From the NCBI RefSeq assembly GCF_001440415.1, contig NZ_LLYA01000079.1, positions 1 to 64,000 on the forward strand: a DNA stretch of 64,000 bases. Direction: 5' to 3'. Position 1 is the first letter of the stretch. Every line of letters starts with the position of its first letter. This DNA is from Bradyrhizobium retamae. GTDB lineage: Bacteria; Pseudomonadota; Alphaproteobacteria; Rhizobiales; Xanthobacteraceae. The position numbers and the translations under genes were made by a program. This document shows, piece after piece, positions 8,680 to 18,338 of this stretch. Under the pieces are notes generated by a model. The model did not search any database. It had not been told where the DNA came from and worked only from the letters and a program-made list of their open reading frames with translations.

Positions 8680-9876
8680 CTAACGCTGCTTGAGAACTTC
8701 GACGCCGGGAAGCGGTTTGCCTTCCATCCATTCGAGAAACGCGCCGCCGGCCGTCGATACGTAGGAAAAATCGTCGGCCACGCCGGCCTGGTTCAGCGCC
8801 GCGACCGTATCGCCGCCGCCGGCGACCGAGATCAGCTTCTTCGCCTTGGTGCGCTCCGCTGCGTGCTTGGCCGCAACCACCGTGCCGCGGTCGAATGGCG
8901 TCATTTCGAACGCGCCGAGCGGGCCGTTCCAGACCAGTGTCGCGGCGTCGTCGATCGCGGCGTGAATCCGCGCGATCGATTGCGGCCCGACGTCGAGGAT
9001 CATGCCGTCGGCCGGGATGGCGTCGAGGCCGTAGGCGTGCGAGGGCGAGTTGGCGGCGAAGTGATAGGCGACCACGGCATCGACGGGGAGGATGATGGCG
9101 CAGTTCGCGGTGCTGGCCTTTTCCAGGATACGCAGCGCGGTCGCGGCGAGGTCTTTTTCCGCCAGCGACTTGCCGACGCCGACGCCCTGCGCGTGCAGGA
9201 AGGTGTTGGCCATGCCGCCGCCGATCACCAGCGCATCGACTTTCGTCACCAGGTTTTCGAGCAGATCGATCTTGGTGGAGACTTTTGCGCCGCCGATAAT
9301 CGCGATAACCGGTTTGGTCGGCGCTTCCAGCGCTTTGCCCAGCGCGTCGAGTTCGGCCTGCATGGTGCGGCCGGCATAGGCGGGCAGCTTGTGGCCAAGA
9401 CCTTCCGTCGTAGCGTGCGCGCGGTGCGCTGCCGAAAAGGCGTCGTTGACCCAGATGTCGCCGAGCTTCGCCAGCTCCGCGACGAAGGCAGGATCGTTCT
9501 TCTCTTCCTCTTTATGGAAACGGGTGTTTTCCAGGCAGAGGATACCGCCGTCCTTCATCGCAGCCACGGCCTTGGCGGCGGCTTCGCCGATGCAGTCGTT
9601 GGCGAAAGCGACCGCCTTCTTGATGACCTTCGACAGGGCTTCAGCGACGGGTTTGAGCGAATCCTTGGCGTCGCGCCCCTTCGGGCGGCCGAAATGGGCG
9701 AGCAGGATGACCTTGCCGCCCTTGTCGGCGATCTCGGCAATGGTCGGTGCGACGCGCTCGAGCCTGGTCGCGTCGGTGACGCGGCCGTTCTCCATGGGCA
9801 CGTTGAGGTCGACGCGCAGCAGCACGCGCTTGCTCTTCACGTCGACGTCATCGAGGGTGCGGAATTTTTTGGACAT
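8680..9876 (-). CDS. pgk: Phosphoglycerate kinase
   Basis: A 398-residue cytoplasmic kinase interconverting 1,3-bisphosphoglycerate and 3-phosphoglycerate with ADP/ATP. Motifs are [11 protein letters not shown] near the N-terminus, [50 protein letters not shown] and [12 protein letters not shown] near the C-terminus. ATG 9876 ([13 protein letters not shown]) is the family start; the longer upstream open frame is GC-rich artefact. It lies between gap and the class II aldolase gene. Confidence 0.97.
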   Translation of the reverse strand: MSKKFRTLDDVDVKSKRVLLRVDLNVPMENGRVTDATRLERVAPTIAEIADKGGKVILLAHFGRPKGRDAKDSLKPVAEALSKVIKKAVAFANDCIGEAAAKAVAAMKDGGILCLENTRFHKEEEKNDPAFVAELAKLGDIWVNDAFSAAHRAHATTEGLGHKLPAYAGRTMQAELDALGKALEAPTKPVIAIIGGAKVSTKIDLLENLVTKVDALVIGGGMANTFLHAQGVGVGKSLAEKDLAATALRILEKASTANCAIILPVDAVVAYHFAANSPSHAYGLDAIPADGMILDVGPQSIARIHAAIDDAATLVWNGPLGAFEMTPFDRGTVVAAKHAAERTKAKKLISVAGGGDTVAALNQAGVADDFSYVSTAGGAFLEWMEGKPLPGVEVLKQR

Positions 9877-10006
9877 TGGCGCTCTCTTGTCCCCGGGCGC
9901 ACTGCGGCGCCAAGCGCCGCTGTGCAGAACCGGGACCTCTACGCTGGAGTGGGTCCCGGCTCTGCGTCGCGTCACTTCGTGCCGCGCCGCGTCCGGGACA
10001 CGAGAC

Positions 10007-11014
10007 TTACAGCAACTTCCCCATCGCCACGGCGGTGTCCGCCATGCGGTTGGAGAAACCCCATTCATTGTCGTACCAGGACATCACGCGCACCAGCGTG
10101 CCGTTCTGCACCTTGGTCTGGTCCTCGTGGAACGTCGACGAGTGCGGATCGTGGTTGAAGTCGATCGAGACATTCGGCGCGGTGGTGTAGCCGAGGATGC
10201 CCTTGAGTTGCTGCTCGGAGGCGCGCTTCATCGCCGCGTTGATTTCCTTGGCATCGGTTGCGCGCTTGGCGACGATCTTGAGATCGACGACCGAGACGTT
10301 CGGCGTCGGCACGCGGATCGCGACGCCGTCGAGCTTGCCCTTTAGTTCGGGCAGCACGAGGCCGATCGCCTTCGCCGCACCGGTCGAGGTCGGGATCATC
10401 GACATCGCCGCCGCGCGGCCGCGATAGAGATCCTTGTGCAGCGTGTCGAGCGTCGGCTGGTCGCCGGTGTAAGCGTGGATCGTAGTCATGAAACCGGTCT
10501 CGATGCCGACGGTGTCGTTCAAGACCTTGGCGAGCGGCGCCAGGCAGTTGGTGGTGCAGGAGCCGTTGGAGACGACCAGGTGATCCTTGGTCAGGATGTC
10601 GTGGTTGACGCCGTAGACGATGGTGGCGTCGGCGTTGTCGGCGGGCGCCGAGACCAGCACGCGCTTGGCGCCGGCGGTCAGGTGCGCGGAGGCCTTGTCC
10701 TTGGCCGTGAAGATGCCGGTGCATTCCAGCGCAATGTCGACGCCGAGCGCCTTCCACGGCAGCTTCGACGGATCGCGCTCGGCGGAAACCTTGATCTTGC
10801 CGTTGCCGAGGCTGATCGAGTCACCGTCGACGGTCACGGTGCCGGGGAAGCGGCCATGCACGGAATCGAAGCGCAGCAGGTGGGCGTTGGTCTCGACCGG
10901 GCCGAGATCGTTAATGCCGACCACTTCGATATCCTTGCGGCCGGATTCTGCGATGGCGCGCAAGATATTGCGGCCGATGCGGCCAAATCCGTTGATCCCG
11001 ATGCGGACTGCCAT
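10007..11014 (-). CDS. gap: Type I glyceraldehyde-3-phosphate dehydrogenase
   Basis: A 335-residue NAD(P)-dependent dehydrogenase. It starts [16 protein letters not shown] (dinucleotide fold), has the catalytic cysteine in [15 protein letters not shown] (about residue 153) and the substrate-binding [11 protein letters not shown], and ends with [14 protein letters not shown] purine-rich ribosome binding site (AGAGGAGA) precedes ATG 11014. It is second in the tkt-gap-pgk-fba order; the 312 bases before it carry two large hairpins that separate it from tkt. Confidence 0.97.
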   Translation of the reverse strand: MAVRIGINGFGRIGRNILRAIAESGRKDIEVVGINDLGPVETNAHLLRFDSVHGRFPGTVTVDGDSISLGNGKIKVSAERDPSKLPWKALGVDIALECTGIFTAKDKASAHLTAGAKRVLVSAPADNADATIVYGVNHDILTKDHLVVSNGSCTTNCLAPLAKVLNDTVGIETGFMTTIHAYTGDQPTLDTLHKDLYRGRAAAMSMIPTSTGAAKAIGLVLPELKGKLDGVAIRVPTPNVSVVDLKIVAKRATDAKEINAAMKRASEQQLKGILGYTTAPNVSIDFNHDPHSSTFHEDQTKVQNGTLVRVMSWYDNEWGFSNRMADTAVAMGKLL

Positions 11015-11159
11015 GCTGGTTTCTCCTCTGATAGCCGGTGCCCGCCCCGCGGAGACGTTCCACGGAGGTGCTGACGGCGGAACGCCCGGTTCGGCCGGGC
11101 GGGAACGGTCAATATGGGGGTCTAGGTAGTCCTTTTTCCCCCACAGCTCAACCGCCAGC

Positions 11160-11238
11160 GGAGCGCCGCCGATTTGAAGTTCCTGCTATGGTTGCTGCGA
11201 GCACCGTCAGGAACTTCAAAATCTACAAGCGGCGCTCC
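11160..11238. repeat. Large imperfect palindrome (first of two) between gap and tkt
   Basis: Left arm 11160-11185 and right arm 11208-11238 are inverted copies: GGAGCGCCGC + GATTTGAAGTTCCTG pairs with CAGGAACTTCAAAATC + GCGGCGCTCC, with a few unpaired bases and a 22-base loop. The remainder of the 11015-11159 gap shows no gene. Possible roles are transcript separation of tkt from gap, or a mobile palindromic unit. Confidence 0.75.
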
Positions 11239-11252
11239 CAAACGTATTCAAT

Positions 11253-11333
11253 CGTCTAGTGCCCATCTATTTCCGAAGTTCGCATCGCACGGGCCGCAAA
11301 AAGCGCGCGAACTTCGGAAACGGGCACTAGACG
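11253..11333. repeat. Large palindrome (second of two) overlapping the tkt stop codon
   Basis: Left arm 11253-11283 and right arm 11307-11333: CGTCTAGTGCCC and TTTCCGAAGTTCGC are repeated in inverse orientation as GCGAACTTCGGAAA and GGGCACTAGACG. The stop codon of tkt (TAG at 11329-11327) lies inside the right arm, so the last codons of tkt are part of the stem. A strong hairpin at the 3' end of the tkt message would be expected. Confidence 0.8.
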
Positions 11334-13309
11334 CGCTTCAGGACAGCGTTAACCGCAGCCTCGGCGGTAATTCCGAAGTGCTTGAAAAGGTCCTTGGCGG
11401 GGGCGCTTGCACCGAAACCGTGCATGCCGATGAATTCACCATCCTGGCCGATCACCGCGTCCCAGCCCCAGCGTACCGCGGCCTCGATGGCGACCTTGAT
11501 CGGCGCATCGCCGATAATGGCTGACTTTCGGTCTGCCGGCTGCGCCAGCAGGAGCTCGAGCGAGGGCACGGAGACCACCCGCGACGGGATGCCACGCTCA
11601 CTCAGTTGCTTCTGGGCTGCCACCGCGATCTCGACCTCGGAGCCCGAGGCGAACAGTGACACTTTTGCGTTGCCCTGCGCCGCGACCAGCTCATAGGCGC
11701 CATGCGCGCAAGGATTATCGTTCGGTGCACTGGTGCGAAGCTGCGGCAGGTTCTGGCGGGTGAGCGCCAGTACCGTCGGGCCGTCGACACGGTTGAGCGC
11801 CAGTTCCCAGCATTCCGCGACCTCGACGGCGTCGCACGGCCGGAACACGCGCATGTTGGGAATCGCGCGAAGCGCCGCGAGATGCTCGACCGGCTGATGC
11901 GTCGGCCCGTCCTCGCCAAGCCCGATCGAATCATGGGTCATCACGTAGACGACGCCCGCGCCCATCAGCGCGGCGATCCGCATCGCGGGTCGGGCGTAGT
12001 CCGTGAACACCAGGAAGGTCGCGCCGTTCGGCGCGAAGCCGCCATGCAGGAAGATGCCGTTCATCGCGGCGGCCATGCCGTGCTCACGGATGCCGTAATG
12101 GATGAAGCGGCCCTTCGGCGCCTTGGCCGAGAACGCCACTGCCGACTTCGCCTTGTTGTTGTTGGAGCCGGTGAGGTCGGCCGAGCCAGCCAAAAATTCC
12201 ATCGGCATCGCAGCCGCAATTGCCTCGATCGCCGATTCGGATGATTTCCGCGTCGCGACATTCTGCGGCGATTCCAATAGCGCCTTCTTGTGCGCCCGCA
12301 GCGCCTTCGACAGCGCGGCCGGCCGCTCGTGCCGCATCCGCCGCTCGAACTCGGCGCGCTTGCGGGGGCCGAGCTCGGCGAAAACGCTTTCCCATTCCTC
12401 GCGCGCGGCTGCGCCCCGGCTGCCGGCGGCACGCCATGCCTTCAGCACATCGTCAGGCACCGAGAAGGCGTCGAGCGAAATGCCGAGCTTTTCCTTGGCG
12501 CCCTTGAGCTCGTCGGCGCCGAGTGCCTCGCCATGGGCCTTCGCCGTGCCGGCCCGCGTCGGCGCGCCGTAACCGATGGTGGTCTTGCAGGAGATCAGCG
12601 ACGGCTTGTTGGATTTTTGCGCGCGGGCGATGGCGGCGGCAATCGCCTTCGGGTCCTGGCCGTCGATCAGTTCGGCCGCCCAGCCCGCGGACTTGAAGCG
12701 CTTCACCTGGTCGACCGAATCGGCGAGCGATGTCGGGCCGTCGATCGAGATGCCGTTGTTGTCATACAGCACGATCAGCTTGTTCAGCTTCCAGTGCCCG
12801 GCCATCGCGATCGCTTCCTGCGACACGCCTTCCATCAGGTCGCCGTCGGAAGCGAGCACGTAGGTGTGGTGGCTGACCACCTTTTTGCCGAACTCGGCGG
12901 CCAGCATCTTTTCCGCCAGCGCCATGCCGATCGAGGTAGCGATGCCCTGACCGAGCGGGCCGGTGGTGGTCTCGACGCCGCTGGTCTCGAAATTCTCCGG
13001 ATGTCCCGGCGTCTTGGAGCCGAGCTGACGGAAATTCCGGATCTGATCGAGCGTCATGTCCTTGTTGCCGGTGAGGTACAGCAGCGCATAGAGCAGCATC
13101 GAGCCGTGTCCGGCCGACAGCACGAAGCGGTCGCGGTCCGGCCAGGTCGGTGCCGCCGCGTCGAATTTGAGGAACTGCGTGAACAGCACGGTCGCGACGT
13201 CGGCGGTGCCCATCGGCAGGCCGGGATGGCCGGATTTCGCCTTTTCGACGGCATCCATGGCAAGCCCGCGAATCGCATTGGCCATACGGGTATGATCGAC
13301 CTGCGTCAT
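11327..13309 (-). CDS. tkt: Transketolase
   Basis: A 660-residue thiamine-diphosphate enzyme moving two-carbon units in the pentose phosphate and Calvin pathways. TPP and substrate motifs are [48 protein letters not shown] (TPP/Mg site, about residue 155), [39 protein letters not shown] and [16 protein letters not shown]. The start at ATG 13309 ([19 protein letters not shown]) is where family similarity begins. It is the first gene of the minus-strand carbon block. Confidence 0.97.
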   Translation of the reverse strand: MTQVDHTRMANAIRGLAMDAVEKAKSGHPGLPMGTADVATVLFTQFLKFDAAAPTWPDRDRFVLSAGHGSMLLYALLYLTGNKDMTLDQIRNFRQLGSKTPGHPENFETSGVETTTGPLGQGIATSIGMALAEKMLAAEFGKKVVSHHTYVLASDGDLMEGVSQEAIAMAGHWKLNKLIVLYDNNGISIDGPTSLADSVDQVKRFKSAGWAAELIDGQDPKAIAAAIARAQKSNKPSLISCKTTIGYGAPTRAGTAKAHGEALGADELKGAKEKLGISLDAFSVPDDVLKAWRAAGSRGAAAREEWESVFAELGPRKRAEFERRMRHERPAALSKALRAHKKALLESPQNVATRKSSESAIEAIAAAMPMEFLAGSADLTGSNNNKAKSAVAFSAKAPKGRFIHYGIREHGMAAAMNGIFLHGGFAPNGATFLVFTDYARPAMRIAALMGAGVVYVMTHDSIGLGEDGPTHQPVEHLAALRAIPNMRVFRPCDAVEVAECWELALNRVDGPTVLALTRQNLPQLRTSAPNDNPCAHGAYELVAAQGNAKVSLFASGSEVEIAVAAQKQLSERGIPSRVVSVPSLELLLAQPADRKSAIIGDAPIKVAIEAAVRWGWDAVIGQDGEFIGMHGFGASAPAKDLFKHFGITAEAAVNAVLKRV

Positions 13310-13597
13310 GATGAAAATCCGCCTGAAGTGAGGTGCTTGGTTAGGGGAATGTACCGGGCGAAGGCCGCAATACGGGCGTGTTTGAGGGAAAGTGCGGGCT
13401 GGATAGCACCTCAATCCCCGGGAGTCCAAGGCGTGGAAACGCCCTTGCCATGCGAAAAGTTGCTTAGCAGTGCATAGCTTCGCGCGGGCGTTGCGCTTGG
13501 CTCGCTTGCCACGTAAATTTCATCCTCTAACCGCTTGCCGAACCGCGGATTTTGCTGCTGTGCGGCGGGCCTACCGCGAGGGTGCGCGCTGTCTCTC

Positions 13598-13924
13598 ATG
13601 GGCGATCGTCACACCAACGGGGCCGGCAATGCCGAGCCGGTCTATGCCGACATCGACGCCGCCACACGGCGCCTGATGATGGCGCTGGATGCGCTCGAGG
13701 CCGCGGCCGAGCGGCGGCGTGACGCCGACCGCGACGAGAACGAGCTGGCGAGCCGGATCCAGGCGCTCGGCGCCGATCGCTCGCGGCTCGCCGACGAACT
13801 CGACGGTTCGCTGGTGAAGACGCGGCGGCTGGAGCGCGCCAACCGCGAGATATCTGAAAAGCTGGATGCCGCGATCGGCACCATCCGTGCGGTGCTCGAT
13901 GCCGACGCCGGGGAGAGTGAATGA
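13598..13924 (+). CDS. DUF4164 family coiled-coil protein
   Basis: A 108-residue, highly charged helical protein. From about residue 20 to 95 it is one long heptad-rich coiled coil (RLMMALDALEAAAERRRDAD, ELASRIQALGADRSRLADEL, KTRRLERANREISEKLDAAI). Proteins of this kind are found next to zapA in many rhizobia, and a role in division is inference from that context. ATG 13598 is chosen because upstream residues are Cys/Ala-rich non-helical sequence. Its stop overlaps the zapA start (ATGA), so the two are translationally coupled. Confidence 0.85.
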   Translation: MGDRHTNGAGNAEPVYADIDAATRRLMMALDALEAAAERRRDADRDENELASRIQALGADRSRLADELDGSLVKTRRLERANREISEKLDAAIGTIRAVLDADAGESE

Positions 13925-14304
13925 GTCACATCAACGTCACCATCAACGGCCGGCAGTACCGCATGGCCTGCGAGGAAGGGCAGGAGGTGCGGCTGTTGAA
14001 GCTCGCCGAGAGCCTGGAATCGCGGGTCGGCGAGTTGCGCGGCAAGTTCGGCGAGATCGGCGATGCGCGCCTGACGGTGATGGCCGCACTCACCGTGTGC
14101 GACGAACTGCTGGATGCCAACGCGCGCATCCGTGCGCTGGAGGGCGAACTCGAAACCCTGCGCAACGTTCGCACCGCCGCCGCCGATCGCGCCAAGGCCA
14201 CCCAGGTCGCCGTCGCCAACGCGCTCAACGCCGCCGCCGACCGCATCGAGAAAACCACGCAGGTCATCAACCGCACCATCGGCAGCGGCGTCGCGATCGG
14301 GTGA
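13921..14304 (+). CDS. zapA: Cell division protein ZapA
   Basis: A 127-residue FtsZ-ring-associated protein. The N-terminal domain MSHINVTINGRQYRMACEEG is followed by EEGQEVRLLKLAESLESRV, the typical ZapA beta-helix head, and then a long helix (LDANARIRALEGELETLRN). It bundles FtsZ filaments at mid-cell. The start overlaps the previous gene by four bases. Downstream lie the 6S RNA candidate and fau, the order seen around zapA in many proteobacteria. Confidence 0.94.
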   Translation: MSHINVTINGRQYRMACEEGQEVRLLKLAESLESRVGELRGKFGEIGDARLTVMAALTVCDELLDANARIRALEGELETLRNVRTAAADRAKATQVAVANALNAAADRIEKTTQVINRTIGSGVAIG

Positions 14305-14349
14305 TTGGTAGCGTTAGCGCTGGCGGATTGGCTCCGTAACGCTTACATT

Positions 14350-14521
14350 GCATCCTGCGAAGCTGCGTCGTGCGTCAGGAGCCATATATCCCCGGGGCCT
14401 TATCGATCCTTTAGGGAACTGTCCCTGGCCGGGTCCGTGGATCCGGACATATGGTGCCCACCTACTTTCGTAGGGAACTCCGGGATCGAGTGCTTCAACG
14501 GCGTTCGCGGCTTCGCACTTT
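14350..14521 (+). ncRNA. ssrS: 6S RNA candidate
   Basis: The zapA-fau interval is the classical site of 6S RNA, the regulator that mimics an open promoter and holds sigma-70 RNA polymerase. A 12-bp closing stem is visible between TGCGAAGCTGCG (14356-14367) and CGCGGCTTCGCA (14506-14517), with one G-U pair. Inside it are a GC-rich internal region (CCCCGGGGCC, about 14390) and an apical hairpin GTCCGTGGATCCGGAC. The predicted size, about 165-170 nt, fits the family. It is followed by a T-rich stretch (TTTAATTTG). The call rests on position and structure; a covariance search would settle it. Confidence 0.72.
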
Positions 14522-14564
14522 AATTTGTTGCTTGCGACCTCGTCCTACCCGCGCACGTCCCGCC

Positions 14565-14647
14565 ATACCCCGCGCATGCGGGGTATCCAGTACGCCGCGG
14601 CGTCTCGGTTGAATCACTGAAGTCTCTGGAATACTGGATCACCCGCC
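14565..14647. repeat. Intergenic repeat family A, copy 1
   Basis: Begins with the hairpin ATACCCCGCGCATGCGGGGTAT (14565-14586; arms of nine bases) and continues TCCAGTACGCCGCGGCGTCTCGGTT, ending GTCTCTGGAATACTGGATCA. The outer TCCAGTA / TACTGGA pair makes the whole unit palindromic. Two further copies in opposite orientation lie at 22839-22934 and 56156-56253. It sits between the 6S RNA and fau. Confidence 0.85.
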
Positions 14648-14711
14648 TTGCGCCTTCGCTCGTTGAGCTTCGGCGGACAGGTCGCGGGTGATGACAGCGG
14701 AAAGATACTGG

Positions 14712-15287
14712 ATGACGGCAACCTTGTCGAAAGCCGATCTCCGCGCCGCAGCTCTGGCGAAACGCGATGCGTTGAGCGACGAGCAGCGTGCGGCTGCGGC
14801 GCAGGCGATGGCGAAGCGCGGCCTGCCATTCGAGGTCGAGCCAGGGCTCGTCGTGTCGGGATACTCGCCGATCCGCAGCGAGATCGATCCCGCGCCCTTG
14901 ATGCGCAAGCTCGCCGAGCAGGGCGCAAGGCTCGCGCTGCCGGCGGTGCTGTCGCGCGGCAAATCGCTCGCGTTTCGCGCGTGGTCGCCCGACGATAGGC
15001 TGATGATGGGGCCGCTCGGCATTCTCGAACCGTCGCCGGCTGCGGCCGAACTCGTTCCCGATATCATGCTGGTGCCGCTGGCGGCGTTCGATCGCGCCGG
15101 CCACCGCATCGGCTATGGTGCCGGACACTACGACTTCACGCTTGCCCACTTGCGCAAGGCGAAGGCCATTACGGCTGTCGGCACCGCCTTTTCCGTGCAG
15201 GAAATAAAGGGCGTTCCCGCGCTGCCGCACGACGTGGCGCTGGATTATGTGCTAACGGAAAAGAAAGTGTTCGATTTCCGGAGCTGA
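14712..15287 (+). CDS. fau: 5-formyltetrahydrofolate cyclo-ligase
   Basis: A 191-residue ATP-dependent enzyme converting 5-formyl-THF to 5,10-methenyl-THF in one-carbon metabolism. Motifs are KADLRAAALAKRDALS at the N-terminus, the folate-binding VSGYSPIRSEIDP and, near the C-terminus, the phosphate loop RIGYGAGHYD (usually GYGGGYYD; here A and H replace G and Y). ATG 14712 gives the family N-terminus MTATLSKADL; an ATG 24 bases upstream is also open. Linkage to zapA and 6S RNA is conserved in proteobacteria. Confidence 0.92.
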   Translation: MTATLSKADLRAAALAKRDALSDEQRAAAAQAMAKRGLPFEVEPGLVVSGYSPIRSEIDPAPLMRKLAEQGARLALPAVLSRGKSLAFRAWSPDDRLMMGPLGILEPSPAAAELVPDIMLVPLAAFDRAGHRIGYGAGHYDFTLAHLRKAKAITAVGTAFSVQEIKGVPALPHDVALDYVLTEKKVFDFRS

Positions 15288-15290
15288 ACT

Positions 15291-16112
15291 TTGCGTATTC
15301 TCTTCGTTGGTGACGTGGTCGGTCGCGCTGGGCGCGCCGCAGTCGCGGCATATCTGCCCGGCATGATCAGGGACTGGGCGCTCGACCTCGTCGTCGTCAA
15401 TGGCGAGAATTCTGCCGGCGGGTTCGGTATCACCGAGGTGATCTATCAGGAATTGCTCGACGCCGGGGCGGATGCCATCACGCTCGGCAATCACGCCTGG
15501 GATCAGCGTGAGGCGCTGGTGTTCATCGAGCGCGCGCCGAAACTGGTCCGGCCCGCGAACTATCCAAAGGGCACGCCGGGCCGGGGAGCGGCGCTGGTCG
15601 ATACCAAGAACGGCAAGCGCGCGCTCGTTATCAACGCGATCGGCCGCGTCTTCATGACGCCGTTCGACGATCCCTTCGCGGTGCTTAATCAGGAGCTCGA
15701 GGCCTGTCCGCTGCGCGAAGCCGCGGATGCGATCGTGGTCGATTTCCATGGCGAGGCGACCAGCGAGAAACAAGGCATCGGCTACTTCTGCGACGGCCGC
15801 GCCAGCCTCGTCGTCGGCACGCATACCCATGTGCCGACCGCCGATCATCAGATCCTCGCCGGCGGCACCGCCTACATGACGGACGCCGGCATGACCGGCG
15901 ATTATGATTCCATCATCGGCATGCAGAAGGAAGAGCCGCTGCGGCGCTTTACGACGGGCATTCCATCAGCCCGTTTCGAACCGGCCGCAGGGGTGGCGAC
16001 ACTCAGCGGTGTCGCGGTCGAGACCGATGATTTAACCGGCCTCGCGCTGCGTGTTGCGCCGGTGCGGGCCGGCGGCAGGCTCGAGCCGGCCGTGCCGGCG
16101 TTTTGGGCGTGA
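15291..16112 (+). CDS. TIGR00282 family metallophosphoesterase (YmdB-like)
   Basis: A 273-residue binuclear-metal phosphoesterase. All family motifs are present: RILFVGDVVGRAGR, VVNGENSAGGFGI, ITLGNHAWDQRE, VVDFHGEATSEKQGIGYF and VVGTHTHVPTADHQIL. Bacillus YmdB is a 2',3'-cyclic nucleotide phosphodiesterase that affects biofilm and RNA turnover; the alphaproteobacterial substrate is not established. It starts at TTG 15291, three bases after the fau stop, and has no alternative ATG, so it is very likely translated from the fau message. It converges with the molybdenum hydroxylase operon. Confidence 0.92.
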   Translation: MRILFVGDVVGRAGRAAVAAYLPGMIRDWALDLVVVNGENSAGGFGITEVIYQELLDAGADAITLGNHAWDQREALVFIERAPKLVRPANYPKGTPGRGAALVDTKNGKRALVINAIGRVFMTPFDDPFAVLNQELEACPLREAADAIVVDFHGEATSEKQGIGYFCDGRASLVVGTHTHVPTADHQILAGGTAYMTDAGMTGDYDSIIGMQKEEPLRRFTTGIPSARFEPAAGVATLSGVAVETDDLTGLALRVAPVRAGGRLEPAVPAFWA

Positions 16113-16125
16113 GGCCGCGACGGAT

Positions 16126-18333
16126 TCAATTGAACTGAACCACCTTGTCGAGCGTGATCGGCAGGTCGCGGACGCGCTTTCCCGTCGCATGATAGACCGC
16201 GTTGGCGATCGCCGCCGCCACGCCGACGATGCCGATCTCGCCGAGGCCTTTGATACCGAGCGGATTGACGATCTCATCCGGCTCATCGACGAAGATCACC
16301 TTGATGTCGTGCACGTCGGCATGCACCGGCACATGGTATTCGGCGATATTGGCGTTCATGACGCGTCCGAAGCGATGGTCGAACAGCGTTTCCTCGTGCA
16401 GCGCCATGCCGATTCCCCAGACCACGCCACCCATGACCTGGCTGTGGGCGGTCTTCGGGTTGAGGATGCGGCCTGCGGCGACGGCATTGACCACACGGGT
16501 CACGCGGATCACGCCAAGCTGTTCGTCCACCTTGACCTCCGCGAAGATGGCGGAGTGGACGTTGCGCGCGTGAGACTTGTCTTCGGCAACCTTGTTGGCC
16601 TCCTCGCGCGTGATGCGATCGGCGTTGCCGGACTGCATCGCGCTGGCAATCGAGACCGCGCGGGTCGCATCCCGCTTGCTGACGATCTTGCCGTCGATCA
16701 GCGCGACGTCGTCCACGCCGGCGCCCGCCAGCGGCGAATCTTTCATGCCGATTGCAAGCTTCAGCAAGTCGCCGCGAACCGCGCGGGCGGTATTGGCAAT
16801 CGCGTTGCATACTGAGGATGCGATCCACGAGCCGCCCTCCAGCGGACATTGCGGCAGCGTGGAATCGCCGAGCTTGACGTTGATGCTGTCGATCGGCAGG
16901 CCGAGCATGTCGGCCGCGACCTGTGCCATGATCGTGTAGGTGCCGGTGCCGATATCGGAGGCTGCGGTCGCCACTTCCGCATGGCCGTTCGCCGTCAGCA
17001 CGATGCGCACCGTGGCCGGCATCTGCAGCGCCTCCCATACGCCGGATGCCATGCCCCAGCCGACCAGGTCGCTGCCCTCGCGCATCGAGCGCGGCTCCGC
17101 TGTGCGCTTGTCCCAGCCGAACGCCGCCGCGCCCTGCCGGTAGCACTCACGCAGTTGTTTGCTGGTATAGGGAATATCCGCGCCTTGATCGCGGTCGGAA
17201 TAGCATTGCAGCCGCAACTGCACCGGGTCCATCTTGAGCGCGACGGCGAGTTCGTCCATCGCGCACTCGAGCGCATAGACGCCGGTCGCAGCCCCCGGCG
17301 CGCGCATGTCGCAGGACGTCGGCACGTCGAGCTTCACGAGCTTGTGCTCGAACTTCGCGTTGGGACTCTTGTAAAGCAGATTGCCCCAGCCGGTGTCGTT
17401 GCGCGCGAATTCCTCGAACTGCGAGGTCACGGCGATGGCCTCGTGCGTCATCGCATCGAGCGTGCCGTCGCTATTGGCGCCGAGCGCAAGGCGTTCGATG
17501 GTCGCGGGCCGGTGGCCTAAGGCGTACATCTGTGCCCGGCTGAGCATGACGCGAACCGGACGGTTGAGCGCGCGCGCCGCCAGCACCGCCAGCACGACCT
17601 GGTATTGCGGGCGCAGGCCGGAGCCGAAACCGCCGCCCATATACGGCGACATGACGCGAACCGCGTCCGGCTTCATCTTGAACACGCTGCACAGATATTG
17701 CTGCACGTTCTGGACGCCTTGCGTCTTGTCATAGACCGTGAGCTGGCCGTTATCCCAGATCGCCGTCGAGGCGAACAATTCCATTGGATTGTGGTGCTCG
17801 GTCGGAATGAAATATTCGGCTTCGTGGCGCAGGGCGGCGGACGCAAATGCCCTTTCGGCATCGCCGCGCGGCTTCTCCGGCTTGTCGATGGCATACGCGT
17901 TGGCGCGCTCGGCGTGCAGATCGGTGATGTGAGGGGCCTTCTCGTATTCGACCTTTACCAGCGAAGCAGCGACGCGCGCGGTTTCCCAATCCTCGGCCAG
18001 TACCAGCGCGAGCGGTTGTCCGCTGAAAAGGACTATGTCGTCGTAGAGTGGGCGATAGGGTGAGCCTTTTTCCGTCGCGACTTCGTCCTTGTAGGCGTCG
18101 TCCTTATCGGCCATCTGCGGCCGATTCCGATGGGTCAGCACGTCGATCACACCGTCAACCTCAAGCGCCCCGCTGGTGTCGATGCGCACGATCCGCCCCT
18201 TCGGAATGGTCGATTCGACGACATAGCCATGGACGAGGCCGGGGACGTTGAACTCGCCGGCATATTTGGCTTCGCCGGTGACCTTTGCCCTGCCGTCGAC
18301 GCGGGATGTCGCTGATCCGATATGGGATGCCAT
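16126..18333 (-). CDS. Molybdenum-cofactor-binding subunit of xanthine dehydrogenase / aldehyde oxidoreductase family (YagR/PaoC-like)
   Basis: A 735-residue large subunit carrying the molybdopterin site. It starts with SATSRVDGRAKVTGEAKYAG (ald_Xan_dh_C domain, about residues 15-125), followed by the Mo-binding domain with MGGGFGSGLRPQ (about 245), QFEEFARNDTGWGN and DMRAPGAATGVYALE (equivalent of the R-A-P loop), and ends with the catalytic glutamate in KGLGEIGIVG (about 692). The closest match in pattern is the periplasmic aldehyde oxidase PaoC. It is the last gene of a three-gene operon and starts five bases after the FAD subunit stop. The substrate is not evident. Confidence 0.93.
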   Translation of the reverse strand: MASHIGSATSRVDGRAKVTGEAKYAGEFNVPGLVHGYVVESTIPKGRIVRIDTSGALEVDGVIDVLTHRNRPQMADKDDAYKDEVATEKGSPYRPLYDDIVLFSGQPLALVLAEDWETARVAASLVKVEYEKAPHITDLHAERANAYAIDKPEKPRGDAERAFASAALRHEAEYFIPTEHHNPMELFASTAIWDNGQLTVYDKTQGVQNVQQYLCSVFKMKPDAVRVMSPYMGGGFGSGLRPQYQVVLAVLAARALNRPVRVMLSRAQMYALGHRPATIERLALGANSDGTLDAMTHEAIAVTSQFEEFARNDTGWGNLLYKSPNAKFEHKLVKLDVPTSCDMRAPGAATGVYALECAMDELAVALKMDPVQLRLQCYSDRDQGADIPYTSKQLRECYRQGAAAFGWDKRTAEPRSMREGSDLVGWGMASGVWEALQMPATVRIVLTANGHAEVATAASDIGTGTYTIMAQVAADMLGLPIDSINVKLGDSTLPQCPLEGGSWIASSVCNAIANTARAVRGDLLKLAIGMKDSPLAGAGVDDVALIDGKIVSKRDATRAVSIASAMQSGNADRITREEANKVAEDKSHARNVHSAIFAEVKVDEQLGVIRVTRVVNAVAAGRILNPKTAHSQVMGGVVWGIGMALHEETLFDHRFGRVMNANIAEYHVPVHADVHDIKVIFVDEPDEIVNPLGIKGLGEIGIVGVAAAIANAVYHATGKRVRDLPITLDKVVQFN

Positions 18334-18338
18334 GGCGC

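Noticed and set aside
8863-10158. 431-codon plus-strand open frame opposite pgk and gap
   Set aside because: Composition is typical of antisense frames in GC-rich DNA; pgk and gap are unmistakable on the minus strand.
12290-13477. 395-codon plus-strand open frame opposite tkt
   Set aside because: Shadow of transketolase, without motifs or ribosome binding site.
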